Positions 26,571-35,608 of a stretch of 64,000 nt of DNA are shown here, piece by piece. Made by a program: the position numbers and the translations under genes. How positions within the stretch are numbered: position 1 is the first letter of the stretch; each line of letters opens with the position of its first letter. Under the pieces are notes generated by a model. It had not been told where the DNA came from and ran no database searches. It worked only from the letters and a program-made list of their open reading frames with translations. The stretch is from Pseudocolwellia sp049933045 (lineage in GTDB: Bacteria; Pseudomonadota; Gammaproteobacteria; Enterobacterales; Alteromonadaceae), in contig NZ_CP187926.1 of assembly GCF_049933045.1 (NCBI RefSeq), positions 3,038,001 through 3,102,000 of the forward strand, in the 5' to 3' direction.

Positions 26571-27269
26571 ATGAAAACACTTCCTCAGTGGCAAACTATT
26601 ATTGAACAAGAACAAAGTAAACCCTACTTCAAAGAGCTGACACAAAACATAGCCAGCCAACGTGAAAGCGGTGAAATAATTTATCCTAATCAAGCTGATG
26701 TATTTAACGCTTTTAGCTATACCGATTTGGCTGATGTGAAAGTCGTGATCCTTGGACAAGATCCTTATCACGGTTGTAATGAAGAAAATACACCTCAGGC
26801 TCACGGATTAGCATTCTCAGTCGCTCGCGGCTTTAAAGTGCCACCATCACTCGTTAATATGTATAAAGAGCTAACAACAGATGTAGAGGGCTTTGTAACA
26901 CCTCAACATGGCAATTTAAGTGCTTGGGCTGAACAAGGCGTATTATTACTAAATACTGTACTTACGGTTAAAAAAGCTAACGCACACTCTCATGCTAAAT
27001 TAGGTTGGGAAAAATTTACCGATGCGATTATTCAAGAAATTAATACACACAACAAAGGCTGTGTATTTATTTTGTGGGGTAGCCATGCGCAGAAAAAAGG
27101 AAAAAATATTGATGACATAAATAAAGGTGGTAAACACTTAGTATTAGCAGGTCCTCATCCTTCTCCTCTTTCAGCATATCGTGGTTTTTTTGGTTGTCAG
27201 CATTTTTCAAAAGCCAATACCTGGTTAACTGAAAATAACCATACGCCTATTGATTGGAAAATTACTTAA
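26571..27269 (+). CDS. ung: Uracil-DNA glycosylase
   Basis: Family 1 UDG that removes uracil from DNA in base excision repair. In 232 residues are VVILGQDPYHG with the catalytic Asp, the AFSV strand, GVLLLNTVLTV, and HPSPLSAYRGFFG with the active-site His and the Leu loop that enters the DNA. A half copy of the ATACCAAACGGATTAA repeat lies in its leader at 26530. Confidence 0.97.
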   Translation: MKTLPQWQTIIEQEQSKPYFKELTQNIASQRESGEIIYPNQADVFNAFSYTDLADVKVVILGQDPYHGCNEENTPQAHGLAFSVARGFKVPPSLVNMYKELTTDVEGFVTPQHGNLSAWAEQGVLLLNTVLTVKKANAHSHAKLGWEKFTDAIIQEINTHNKGCVFILWGSHAQKKGKNIDDINKGGKHLVLAGPHPSPLSAYRGFFGCQHFSKANTWLTENNHTPIDWKIT

Positions 27270-27360
27270 CGTATACCTCGATAATTTAACCCGAACAAAG
27301 GTTAATTTAGTATGATATTAAATAGATCAGCATCACCTCATTGTAAATAAGAGATAACTA

Positions 27361-27699
27361 GTGGAATTTATTGTTGTAATTGCCGTATTAATATTAGCTT
27401 GGCTAATTTGGCAACTGTTTAAAGCAAAGCAATACACGCGCTTTAAAGTGCTTATAGAAACAGAATTGAAACCTAAGGTGATAGCAAAAATAATTGAAGA
27501 TTTGAATGACAACAGATCTGAGCTATTTCCGAATAATGCCATACACGAACAAGCGGCACTGTATTACTGGACACAATACAAAGGACGTATTTTAAAAGCT
27601 GCGTTAATTCACGAAATAATTGATGAAGAATGGTTGAAGAGCACAGGTAACTTAAGAAACAGTCAGCACCTTTTTCATGTAGAGCAAGAGTATTTATAA
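27361..27699 (+). CDS. Small membrane-anchored protein of unknown function
   Basis: A 112-residue product with an N-terminal hydrophobic helix (FIVVIAVLILAWLIWQLF) and a charged cytoplasmic part rich in Lys, Glu and aromatic residues. The start is GTG with GAGATAACTA before it. I do not recognise a family. It lies convergent to trmB and after ung, with its own short leader. Confidence 0.65.
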   Translation: MEFIVVIAVLILAWLIWQLFKAKQYTRFKVLIETELKPKVIAKIIEDLNDNRSELFPNNAIHEQAALYYWTQYKGRILKAALIHEIIDEEWLKSTGNLRNSQHLFHVEQEYL

Positions 27700-27726
27700 C
27701 TTATAAAAGCCAATACTCATGCTCTT

Positions 27727-27753
27727 AAAAAAGCTAACCTATCTAGATTAGCT
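27727..27753 (-). terminator. Terminator at the end of trmB
   Basis: On the minus strand AGCTAA-tctagatagg-TTAGCT is followed by TTTTTTAAG. The first arm includes the trmB stop codon. Confidence 0.5.
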
Positions 27754-28476
27754 GATACGTTGGAATTGAATATCCCAAACGCCATGACCTAAACGTTGAC
27801 CACGATTTTCAAACTTAGTTAGCGGACGTGAATCAGGACGCGGTACGTAGTCACTTGTTTCTGACAAGTTTTTATAGCCTGGTGCTGAATTCATATCTTC
27901 AAGCATACATTCCGCATAGTTTTCCCAATCTGTTGCCATATGAAATACACCGTCAGACTTTAGCTTTTGACGGATTGTTTCAACAAATTCTGGTTGTACA
28001 ATTCTGCGTTTATGATGCTTCTTTTTATGCCAAGGATCAGGGAAGAATAACTGTACCGTAGTTAATGAACCATCAGGAATACAATCAGCTAAAACTTCAA
28101 TCGCATCATGCTCATAAACTTTAAGGTTATTAACGCCCTCTTCCTGCGCTAACGAAATACAAGCACCAACACCTGGTCTATGTACTTCTACACCAATAAA
28201 GTTTACTTCAGGCGCATTCTTAGCCATTTCAACAAGGGACTTGCCCATACCAAAACCTATTTCTAAAACAACAGGGTTGGTATTACCAAATAACGCTTCA
28301 GCATTAATTAAACCATCGCTATGACTTAACCCCATAACACCCCAAAAATCTTCAAGGGCTTTCGCTTGGCCATTAGTTAATCGACCTTCTCGCTTAACAA
28401 AACTACGTACTTTTCTAATGTACTTACCTTCTTGTTCAGCTTGCTCAATGGTTTTATGGTTTCTTTCTTCAGTCAT
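27748..28476 (-). CDS. trmB: tRNA (guanine-46-N7)-methyltransferase
   Basis: SAM-dependent enzyme that methylates G46 in the variable loop of tRNAs. The 242 residues contain the SAM-binding VLEIGFGMGKSLVEMA, FIGVEVHRPGVG, the Asp-containing FFPDPWHKKKHHKRR and TKFENRGQRLGHGVWD at the C terminus. It is followed on its upstream side by yggL, the gene order seen in E. coli. Confidence 0.96.
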   Translation of the reverse strand: MTEERNHKTIEQAEQEGKYIRKVRSFVKREGRLTNGQAKALEDFWGVMGLSHSDGLINAEALFGNTNPVVLEIGFGMGKSLVEMAKNAPEVNFIGVEVHRPGVGACISLAQEEGVNNLKVYEHDAIEVLADCIPDGSLTTVQLFFPDPWHKKKHHKRRIVQPEFVETIRQKLKSDGVFHMATDWENYAECMLEDMNSAPGYKNLSETSDYVPRPDSRPLTKFENRGQRLGHGVWDIQFQRIS

Positions 28477-28599
28477 AACGTTTCTTAATTTATTAAAAGG
28501 TTAAATAGGATATGTTCAAAACATGCATAAGGGCACATTATAATGGCTTATTTGCTAACAATATAGTGGTTAGCAAATAAGTCGATTAATCGAAATAGA

Positions 28600-28938
28600 C
28601 TATGCAGCCCACCAAACATCGTATAATGCGCTTACTGAAACAGCTTTAGCGCCATTCTCAGTTAACCATTTCTCAACACTTGTGCGGTGCTCTTCAGTAC
28701 ATTTACCTAGTTTTTGCGTACAAACTAAGCCATGCCATAAAGTATCGCCTTCACCACCAAAACCTAAGCCTTGTGGTTCAATTGCTTCAGCGAAAAATTT
28801 ATTCATAAAAGTATCAACTTGCTCGTCAGTACTTTTTTCATCTAATGTAAAGCCAATGTCAAAACCTAACTCTTGATACTCTTCAACACGTAATTTTTTA
28901 CGTAAACGACGGTTTCTATTTTTTGCATTAATTTTCAT
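28600..28938 (-). CDS. yggL: YggL family 50S ribosome-binding protein
   Basis: Small basic/acidic protein of 112 residues (DUF469). The start NAKNRNRRLRKKLRVEEYQELGF and the GLGFGGEGDTLWHGLVC block are diagnostic. Members bind the large ribosomal subunit. The gene lies upstream of trmB on the same strand and divergent from mutY, the usual gammaproteobacterial order. Confidence 0.9.
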   Translation of the reverse strand: MKINAKNRNRRLRKKLRVEEYQELGFDIGFTLDEKSTDEQVDTFMNKFFAEAIEPQGLGFGGEGDTLWHGLVCTQKLGKCTEEHRTSVEKWLTENGAKAVSVSALYDVWWAA

Positions 28939-29116
28939 TGATGATCCTTAAAAGTGTCATATTTTACTCAGAGATTATTTGCACGCTTAATAAGATATTA
29001 GCAGTACAAGGGCGAGAGGATAATGGTTACCCAAATTATTGCAAGATTATTTAGCGTTTAACACCACACAATAACAAATTGAGACCCCCTCTATTATTAG
29101 CTACACTAACGCCCCT

Positions 29117-30208
29117 ATGACAAATACTATAAAAATATCTCCGACTTCAGCCAAGAAATTTGGCTCACAAGTTGTTGAGTGGTATCACAAACAAGGTAGA
29201 AAGCACCTACCTTGGCAGCAAAACAAAACCCCTTATCGCGTATGGATTTCAGAAGTTATGTTGCAACAAACACAAGTTGCTACAGTAATTCCTTACTACC
29301 AACGTTTTATGGAAAGCTTTCCCACCATTACAGACTTAGCAAATGCTGATGAAGATAAAGTATTACATCATTGGACAGGCTTAGGTTATTACGCTCGCGC
29401 CAGAAACCTGCATAAAGCCTCAAAAATAATGGCTGAGCAATATAAAGGCGAGTTTCCCTTAACAATAGAAGAAGTAGTAGCTCTTCCAGGCATTGGTCGC
29501 TCAACTGCAGGCGCAATATTAAGCTTAGCCTTAAATCAGCATCATGCAATACTCGATGGTAATGTAAAACGTGTTTTAGCGCGATGCTACACAGTAGACG
29601 GCCATAACGGCCAAGCTAAATACGAAAAAGCCCTATGGCCAATAGCTGAAACACTAACACCTAAAGAATCTGTTGCTCAGTTCAATCAAGCAATGATGGA
29701 CTTAGGCTCGCTTATTTGTACGCGTAGCAAGCCTAAATGTGATGAATGCCCTCTTCAATCAGGTTGTTTAGCTTATTCATTAAACGAACAAGCTAACTAC
29801 CCACAGAAAAAGCCTAAAAAAGTCACACCAGAAAAAAGCACTATTATGGTTATTCCACGTGTTAACGATGAAGTACTTATGGAAAAGCGCCCTCCTACAG
29901 GTATATGGGGTGGATTATGGTGTTTTGTAGAAGTTGAAACATTAGAAGATATCAATCCATTACTCGAAACATTGAACTTAAAAGCTAATGGTCAGCAAAC
30001 ATTACCTGAGTTTAGACATACTTTCAGCCACTTTCATTTAGATATAACAGCAGTAATAGTTGATTGTGAAAGAATAAACGGCATAACAGAACATGAAATA
30101 AACGAAATAGATCAGCAACAATGGTATGATCTAACCAAACAATCGTCAGTAGGATTAGCCGCTTCCACTAAAAAGCTAATAACCCAACTAACACTTGAAC
30201 ATTATTAA
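29117..30208 (+). CDS. mutY: A/G-specific adenine DNA glycosylase
   Basis: Removes adenine mispaired with 8-oxoguanine. The 363-residue protein has RKHLPWQQNKTPYRVWISEV with the catalytic Glu, the helix-hairpin-helix LPGIGRSTAGAI, the catalytic Asp in LDGNVKRVLAR, and the 4Fe-4S site CTRSKPKCDECPLQSGC. A NUDIX-like domain from about residue 230 recognises the oxidised base. It is followed by yggX, as in E. coli. Confidence 0.96.
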   Translation: MTNTIKISPTSAKKFGSQVVEWYHKQGRKHLPWQQNKTPYRVWISEVMLQQTQVATVIPYYQRFMESFPTITDLANADEDKVLHHWTGLGYYARARNLHKASKIMAEQYKGEFPLTIEEVVALPGIGRSTAGAILSLALNQHHAILDGNVKRVLARCYTVDGHNGQAKYEKALWPIAETLTPKESVAQFNQAMMDLGSLICTRSKPKCDECPLQSGCLAYSLNEQANYPQKKPKKVTPEKSTIMVIPRVNDEVLMEKRPPTGIWGGLWCFVEVETLEDINPLLETLNLKANGQQTLPEFRHTFSHFHLDITAVIVDCERINGITEHEINEIDQQQWYDLTKQSSVGLAASTKKLITQLTLEHY

Positions 30209-30237
30209 TAAAATTTATTAACAAAGAGAACATTATT

Positions 30238-30510
30238 ATGAGCCGCACCGTTTTATGTCAGCACTTAAATAAAGAAGCCGAAGGATTAGGTTATCAACTT
30301 TACCCAGGTGAGGTAGGTAAAAGAATTTTCGATAATATTAGTAAAGAAGCTTGGACTCTTTGGCAAAAAAAACAAATCATGCTAATTAATGAGAAAAAAA
30401 TGAACATGATGGAAGCAAACGACCGTGCATTTTTAGAAAAAGCTATGATTGAATATCTTTTTGAAGGAAAAGAACCAGAAATCGAAGGCTACGTTCCTGT
30501 TCAAAAGTAA
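30238..30510 (+). CDS. yggX: Probable Fe(2+)-trafficking protein
   Basis: A 90-residue protein that protects iron-sulfur clusters from oxidation. MSRTVLCQHLNKEAEGLGYQ with the invariant Cys, FDNISKEAWTLWQKKQ and the C-terminal EKAMIEYLFEG are all typical. It is 29 bases after mutY, itself an iron-sulfur enzyme, so co-expression makes sense. Confidence 0.95.
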   Translation: MSRTVLCQHLNKEAEGLGYQLYPGEVGKRIFDNISKEAWTLWQKKQIMLINEKKMNMMEANDRAFLEKAMIEYLFEGKEPEIEGYVPVQK

Positions 30511-30599
30511 GCGTTAAAATATAGAACTAACTAGCTGCTGTGTAAAAATCACCTAAAGATAGACGTTAAAGGCAGCAACAAGTAGAAAAAACAATCAAA

Positions 30600-30626
30600 C
30601 AACACTTTTTTATAAAAAAAGTGTTG
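30600..30626. repeat. Inverted repeat overlapping the tRNA promoter
   Basis: CAACACTTTTTT (30600-30611) and AAAAAAGTGTTG (30615-30626) form a perfect 12-base inverted repeat with a three-base loop; the second arm includes the first three bases of the TTGACT box. It may be the yggX terminator, an operator, or both. Confidence 0.5.
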
Positions 30627-30652
30627 ACTGATAAAAAGAAAAACAGTCTAAT
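30624..30652 (+). promoter_or_regulatory. tRNA operon promoter
   Basis: TTGACT (30624-30629), 17 bases, TCTAAT (30647-30652), then AGCGCCCG. The GC-rich discriminator is the usual mark of a stringently controlled stable-RNA promoter. It would drive tRNA-Phe and probably both tRNA-Thr genes. Confidence 0.75.
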
Positions 30653-30700
30653 AGCGCCCGTCTTCAAGGCAAAGCTAAAAAGACGAAAGATTTAGAAAAA

Positions 30701-30776
30701 GCCCCGATAGCTCAGTTGGTAGAGCAGAGGATTGAAAATCCTCGTGTCCCTGGTTCAAATCCGGGTCGGGGCACCA
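30701..30776 (+). tRNA. tRNA-Phe (anticodon GAA), second copy
   Basis: Identical in all 76 bases to the minus-strand gene at 13647-13722; complete cloverleaf with encoded CCA. First gene of a tRNA cluster read from the promoter at 30624. No terminator separates it from the following tRNA-Thr. Confidence 0.98.
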
Positions 30777-30869
30777 TTTTACAGAGTAGGTGTTTATTAA
30801 TTTAATAAATGTTTATTCGGTGCCAAGATAGATTAGTTAACTATTAATTTATCGCACACAGCTTTGTGT

Positions 30870-30945
<76 letters not shown>

Positions 30946-30954
30946 TTCATAACG

Positions 30955-30982
30955 AAGCCCTAACATTTGTTAGGGCTTTTTT
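30955..30982 (+). terminator. Terminator after tRNA-Thr copy 1
   Basis: AAGCCCTAAC-attt-GTTAGGGCTT is followed by a uridine run (stem of ten pairs). Partial read-through would be needed to transcribe the following repeats and tRNA-Thr copy 2 from the same promoter. Confidence 0.88.
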
Positions 30983-31018
30983 ATTTCTCAGATTAATATG
31001 CTTACCCGAAAAATAAGC

Positions 31019-31450
31019 AGGTCGCCAGTTCGGTTTAAACCAAAGGCAGTCAGTAGCATTTATAAGAAAACCCTAATATTTATTAAGGATTTTTTATTTC
31101 AAAGGTTAATATGTTAATCCGATAAGTAAGCAGGTCGCCAGTTCGGTTTAAACCAAAGGCAGTCGACAGCATTTATAAGAAAACCCTAATATTTGTTAAG
31201 GCTTTTTTATTTCAAAGGTTAATATGTTAATCCGATAAGTAAGCAGGTCGCCAGTTCGGTTTAAACCAAAGGCAGTCGACAGCATTTATAAGAAAACCCT
31301 AATATTTGTTAAGGCTTTTTTATTTCAAAGGTTAATATGTTAATCCGATAAGTAAGCAGGTCGCCAGTTCGGTTTAAACCAAAGGCAGTCGACAGCATTT
31401 ATAAGAAAACCCTAATATTTGTTAAGGCTTTTTTATTTCAAAGGTTAATA
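31019..31450 (+). repeat. Tandem array 1 of tRNA-Thr 3'-end repeats (113-base unit, 3.8 copies)
   Basis: Units start at 31019, 31132, 31245 and 31358, each exactly 113 bases apart; the last is cut after about 93 bases. Each starts with AGGTCGCCAGTTCG, the variable-loop and T-arm part of tRNA-Thr, then GGTTTAAACC instead of the T-stem 3' strand, then GGCAGTC, the start of the acceptor 3' strand, and ends with a decayed copy of the tRNA terminator region. Units 2 and 3 are identical; unit 1 differs at a few sites. The arrangement is like the rtT repeats of E. coli tyrT. Confidence 0.92.
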
Positions 31451-31488
31451 TCCATCAGCCTACAACTGATGAAGTAGAGAATACAATT

Positions 31489-31507
31489 GAATCAACTCTG
31501 TTGATTC
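31489..31507 (+). other. Hairpin between array 1 and tRNA-Thr copy 2
   Basis: GAATCAAC-tct-GTTGATTC is a perfect eight-pair hairpin just upstream of the repeated CGGTGCCAAGATAG leader. It may be a processing signal for the second tRNA-Thr. Confidence 0.45.
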
Positions 31508-31559
31508 GGTGCCAAGATAGTTAGTTCAATGAACATAATTATCGCACACGTTTTCGTGT

Positions 31560-31635
<76 letters not shown>

Positions 31636-31654
31636 TTCCTTCGTAGGAAGCATC

Positions 31655-31684
31655 AAGCCCTAACCTCGGTTAGGGCTTTTTTGT
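31655..31684 (+). terminator. Terminator after tRNA-Thr copy 2
   Basis: AAGCCCTAAC-ctcg-GTTAGGGCTT plus a uridine run. Same stem as after copy 1, with a different loop. Confidence 0.9.
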
Positions 31685-31717
31685 ATCTAAGATTAAATGC
31701 TTACCCGAAAAATAAGT

Positions 31718-32110
31718 AGGTCGCCAGCTCGGTTTAAACAGCTGGCAGTCGACACTATTCATTCCTAGGAAGTATCAAGCCCTAACTTCGGCTAGGCGTT
31801 TTTGTATCTACCGATAAGTGCTTACCCGAAAAATAAGCAGGTCGCCAGCTCGGTTTAAACAGCTGGCAGTCAGCAGCATTTATAAGAAAAACCTAACATC
31901 TGTTAAGGTTTATTTATTTCTAAGATTAATATGCTAACCCGAAAAATAAGTAGGTCGCCAGCTCGGTTTAAACAGCTGTCAGTCAACACTATTCATTCCT
32001 AGGAAGTATCAAGCCCTAACTTCGGCTAGGCGTTTTTGTATCTACCGATAAATGCTTACCCGAAAAATAAGCAGGTCGCCAGTTCGGTTTAAACCACTAG
32101 CCGTCGACAC
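31718..32110 (+). repeat. Tandem array 2 of tRNA-Thr 3'-end repeats (alternating 121- and 113-base units)
   Basis: AGGTCGCCAG units start at 31718, 31839, 31952 and 32073. Spacing alternates 121, 113, 121, so the working unit is a 234-base dimer. In units 1-3 the T-arm remnant reads GCCAGCT-CGGTTTAAAC-AGCTG(G/T)C, a seven-base stem. The long units carry the tail of tRNA-Thr copy 2 (CCTAGGAAGTATCAAGCCCTAAC) with a GC-rich hairpin, the short unit the tail type of array 1. The last unit decays after 32110. Confidence 0.9.
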
Positions 32111-32119
32111 CACCCCTTT

Positions 32120-32618
32120 GTTAAAAGCATCAAGTCATAACCTCAATTAAGTCTATTGCTCTAATGATTAATAGAATTATAAACGAGGTAACATTCACAT
32201 GTTATAACTCACTAACAGTAACTAAAGTTATTTAATTTTTTTCTCATATAATTATAAATTTAAGCTCTAATTAACTAAGATCAAGCTTAGTTTATAAAGA
32301 CAACCTTATTATCTGACCATCTAATCAAGTTGTATTAATAGAACCTTTAGTTATAGTGCAATAAAAGCTGTTTTTAAATGGCTGATATATTGTTATATTG
32401 TAACGGTTTTAATTCAACAACTGCTATTAGTGACTATTCAAAAACAAGAATGAAGAATTCTCTTATACGAATCTACCTTAATAAGAACGTTCTCCGCATC
32501 TAAAACTAGTCTCTGATCATAGTAGCAATAAATTTATTCATACTATGTGATTCCGAGCATTAAAATCTTAAACACTTTAAGGTTTTAATTAACTAGAACA
32601 ATAAGATAAGAAATAAAC
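32120..32618 (+). other. Gene-free AT-rich region
   Basis: About 500 AT-rich bases lie between the repeat arrays and the M1 peptidase gene. The first part still resembles a decayed terminator (CATAACCTCAATTAAG). The rest should contain the peptidase promoter, but I see no convincing box, RNA gene or ORF. Confidence 0.5.
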
Positions 32619-35093
32619 ATGAAACTTAAAATTATTAAAGCGTTTGCTGTAATATTTTTGCCGCTTTCAATAGCGTCATCAGTTAATGCATCAGCAATTA
32701 AACAGACCAAAGGCGATTTTGAAGACAAATTTCGTCAACTAGAAGAAGTTCTTCCTACACCCAATGTCTACCGAAATGCAGCGGGTGAGCCAGGTGAGAA
32801 TTATTGGCAACAAAAAGTTGACTATAAAATCAAGGCATCACTTGATGAAGAAAAACGCCGTATAACAGCCAGTGAAAAAATTACATACCAAAATAACTCT
32901 CCGTACAAGTTAAAGTACTTATGGGTGCAATTAGATCAAAACATCTTCAAAGAAGACTCTATTGCTAATATGGCAAACAACTTTGGTGGTATTGGTCGTC
33001 GTGGTCCATACACAAAAACAGGTGATGCAGAAACACCAGCAAAAATTAGTTTAGGTGAATTACGTCGCCAGCAATTTATGGCTGATAACGAATTAGGTTA
33101 TGAAATTAGTGCTATTAAAGACAGCAGAGGCAGAAAGCTAGACTTTACTGTTGTTGGTACGCAAATGCGTATCGACCTACCTAAGCCTGTAAAATCAGGT
33201 GGTAACGTTGAGTTTTCTATCGACTTCGCTTTCAACATTGTTGAAGAAGATGCAGTGTCAGCACGTTCAGGTTACGAACATTTTGAAAAAGACGATCGCG
33301 AAGGCGGTAACGACATTTTCTTACTAGCACAATGGTTCCCTCGCCTTCACGCCTATACAGATTACGAAGGTTGGAATAACAAAGAATTCTTAGGTCGTGG
33401 TGAGTTCACGCTAGAATTTGGTAATTATGAAGTAGAGATTGAAGTTCCTGCGGATCATATCGTTAGTGCTACAGGTAAATTAGCTAACCCTAAAGATGTA
33501 CTAACAAGAACGCAACGTAATCGTTTAGAAAAAGCTGAAACATCTAAGCGCCCAGTATTTGTTGTTACTGAAGAAGAAGCTTTAGAAAACGAGAAAGAAG
33601 GCACTAACAAGCGTAAAACCTGGAAGTTTAAAGCTGACAATGTACGTGACTTTGCTTGGGCTTCTTCACGTAAGTTTATGTGGGATGCTAAAGGTTATAA
33701 ACAAGGTGGCGATGATATGCCATTTGTTATGGCAATGTCTTTCTATCCTAAAGAAGGTGGAGATCTTTGGAAGAAGTACTCTACAGAATCTATTGTTCAT
33801 ACAATGGAGGTTTACTCTCGCTACTCGTTTGACTACCCATACCCAACAGCCCAATCAGTTAATGGCCCTGTAGGTGGAATGGAATATCCGATGATCACTT
33901 TTAATGGACCACGTACTGAGTTACAAGACGATGGTTCTCGCACTTATTCACAAGCTGAAAAACGCTTCTTAATTGGTGTTGTCATTCACGAAGTAGGTCA
34001 CATTTATTTCCCTATGGTGGTTAACTCTGACGAACGTCAATGGACTTGGATGGACGAAGGCTTAAACAGCTTCTTAGATGGTATTGCTGGTCGTGAATGG
34101 GATCCTACAATTCCTTGGGGAGTTGAACCTCGCGATATTACTGGTTACATGAAGTCTCAAAACCAGGTACCAATTATGACACAGTCTGACAGCGTTTTAC
34201 GTTTAGGCCCTAATGCTTATACAAAACCTGCTGCTGCACTTAACGTTTTACGTGAAGTGATTTTAGGTCGTGAACTATTTGATTTTGCTTTCAAAGAATA
34301 TGCTGCTCGCTGGAAGTTCAAACGCCCTACTCCATCTGACTTTTTCCGTACAATGGAAGAAGCATCTGGTGTTGATTTAGATTGGTTCTGGCGTGGTTGG
34401 TTCTACTCTACAGATCACGTAGATATCTCAATAGATAAAGTATATAAAATGCGTTTAGATACTCATAATCCAGATATTGATTACGGTCGTTTACGTCAAA
34501 TTGAACTGGATAAGCCGTCTTCATTATTTGTTGAACGTAACAAAGCAGAAGGTAAAGAGTTGTGGGTTGATCGTAACTCTGACGTAACTGATTTTTACGA
34601 CGAAAACGATCGTTTCACCGTTACAAATAAAGAACGTAATAAGTACAATAAATTCTTAAAAGGTTTAAAGCCTTGGGAAGTTAAAGCGCTAGAACGTGCA
34701 GTGAAAGAAGATAAAAACTATTACGTATTAGAGTTCTCAAATCTTGGTGGTTTAGTTATGCCAATTATTTTAGAGCTAACATATAAAGATGGTTCAAAAG
34801 AAAGTCAGTACATTCCTGCTGAAATTTGGCGTAGAACACCAAAACACGTGAGTAAACTTGTCGTGAGCGATAGCGACAAAGAGTTAGTTAGTGTTACTGT
34901 TGATCCAGGTTGGGAAACTGCTGATGTTGACGTAGAGAACAATCACTACCCACGTCAAATAATTCCAACACGTGTTGAAGCATACAAAGCTAAGAAGAGC
35001 ACAGCTAAAGTTAGTCGCGATATCATGAAAGATATAAAAACAGAACTTAAAACCGAAGAAGATGATGAAACAGAAGATAAGAAGGACAAATAA
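32619..35093 (+). CDS. M1 family metallopeptidase, secreted
   Basis: Periplasmic or exported zinc aminopeptidase-like enzyme of 824 residues. A Sec signal peptide (residues 1-25, ending VNASA) precedes an N-terminal beta domain. GGMEYPMI near 422 matches the substrate-binding GxMEN motif, and HEVGHIYFPMVVNSDE with WMDEGLN gives the gluzincin site HExxH-x18-E near 455. The C-terminal tail is highly charged (Lys/Glu/Asp). Its TAA stop overlaps the ATG of the next gene, so the two are coupled. The substrate is not known. Confidence 0.88.
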   Translation: MKLKIIKAFAVIFLPLSIASSVNASAIKQTKGDFEDKFRQLEEVLPTPNVYRNAAGEPGENYWQQKVDYKIKASLDEEKRRITASEKITYQNNSPYKLKYLWVQLDQNIFKEDSIANMANNFGGIGRRGPYTKTGDAETPAKISLGELRRQQFMADNELGYEISAIKDSRGRKLDFTVVGTQMRIDLPKPVKSGGNVEFSIDFAFNIVEEDAVSARSGYEHFEKDDREGGNDIFLLAQWFPRLHAYTDYEGWNNKEFLGRGEFTLEFGNYEVEIEVPADHIVSATGKLANPKDVLTRTQRNRLEKAETSKRPVFVVTEEEALENEKEGTNKRKTWKFKADNVRDFAWASSRKFMWDAKGYKQGGDDMPFVMAMSFYPKEGGDLWKKYSTESIVHTMEVYSRYSFDYPYPTAQSVNGPVGGMEYPMITFNGPRTELQDDGSRTYSQAEKRFLIGVVIHEVGHIYFPMVVNSDERQWTWMDEGLNSFLDGIAGREWDPTIPWGVEPRDITGYMKSQNQVPIMTQSDSVLRLGPNAYTKPAAALNVLREVILGRELFDFAFKEYAARWKFKRPTPSDFFRTMEEASGVDLDWFWRGWFYSTDHVDISIDKVYKMRLDTHNPDIDYGRLRQIELDKPSSLFVERNKAEGKELWVDRNSDVTDFYDENDRFTVTNKERNKYNKFLKGLKPWEVKALERAVKEDKNYYVLEFSNLGGLVMPIILELTYKDGSKESQYIPAEIWRRTPKHVSKLVVSDSDKELVSVTVDPGWETADVDVENNHYPRQIIPTRVEAYKAKKSTAKVSRDIMKDIKTELKTEEDDETEDKKDK

Positions 35094-35608
35094 TGTCTAA
35101 AAGTTTAATCATTTTTATAGCTGTTTTTCTAATGGTGGTAACAAGTATCGCTTCTACAAACGTAGCGTTTGCGCACCAACAAAAAGCAGCTGAAACAACG
35201 GTAACCTTTAACAAACGCTCTGGTCAATTAGAGGTATCACATAGATTTTACATGCATGACACTGAGCATGCAGTTCAATCATTATTTGATAAGAATGCTG
35301 ACATCATTAACCTAAAGAAAACACAGCAGCAATTTGCTGACTATGTGGCTAAGCAATTTTTAGTTCGCTCTTTAGCAGATGAAGAACTGCCTTTAACTTC
35401 TGTGGGTTATGAAGTAGAAGGTAAGTTTTTCTGGGTGTATCAAGAAACAGCAATACCAACTGGACTAGATGGTTTGAAGTTGTTTAATGGTACATTACGC
35501 GATCTTTGGCCAACACAAATCAATATGGTTAATATTGAAGGTAAAGACAAAATTCGTACTTTATACTTTAGCGACAACAAAGACTGGTTAATAACGAAAT
35601 TTAACTAA
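35093..35608 (+). CDS. DUF6702-like secreted protein
   Basis: A 171-residue protein with a signal peptide (cleavage near AFA-HQ). The mature part starts AAETTVTFNKRSGQLEVSHRFYMHD, a pattern I associate with DUF6702, and holds no Cys or metal site that I can see. It overlaps the stop of the M1 peptidase by one base and is probably its partner in the periplasm, perhaps an inhibitor or folding helper; that is inference only. Confidence 0.7.
   Translation: MSKSLIIFIAVFLMVVTSIASTNVAFAHQQKAAETTVTFNKRSGQLEVSHRFYMHDTEHAVQSLFDKNADIINLKKTQQQFADYVAKQFLVRSLADEELPLTSVGYEVEGKFFWVYQETAIPTGLDGLKLFNGTLRDLWPTQINMVNIEGKDKIRTLYFSDNKDWLITKFN

Noticed and set aside
13647..30776. Segment between two identical tRNA-Phe genes as an integrated island
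   Set aside because: The content is core (thrABC, dbpA, ung, trmB, mutY), there is no integrase, and the copies are inverted, not direct.
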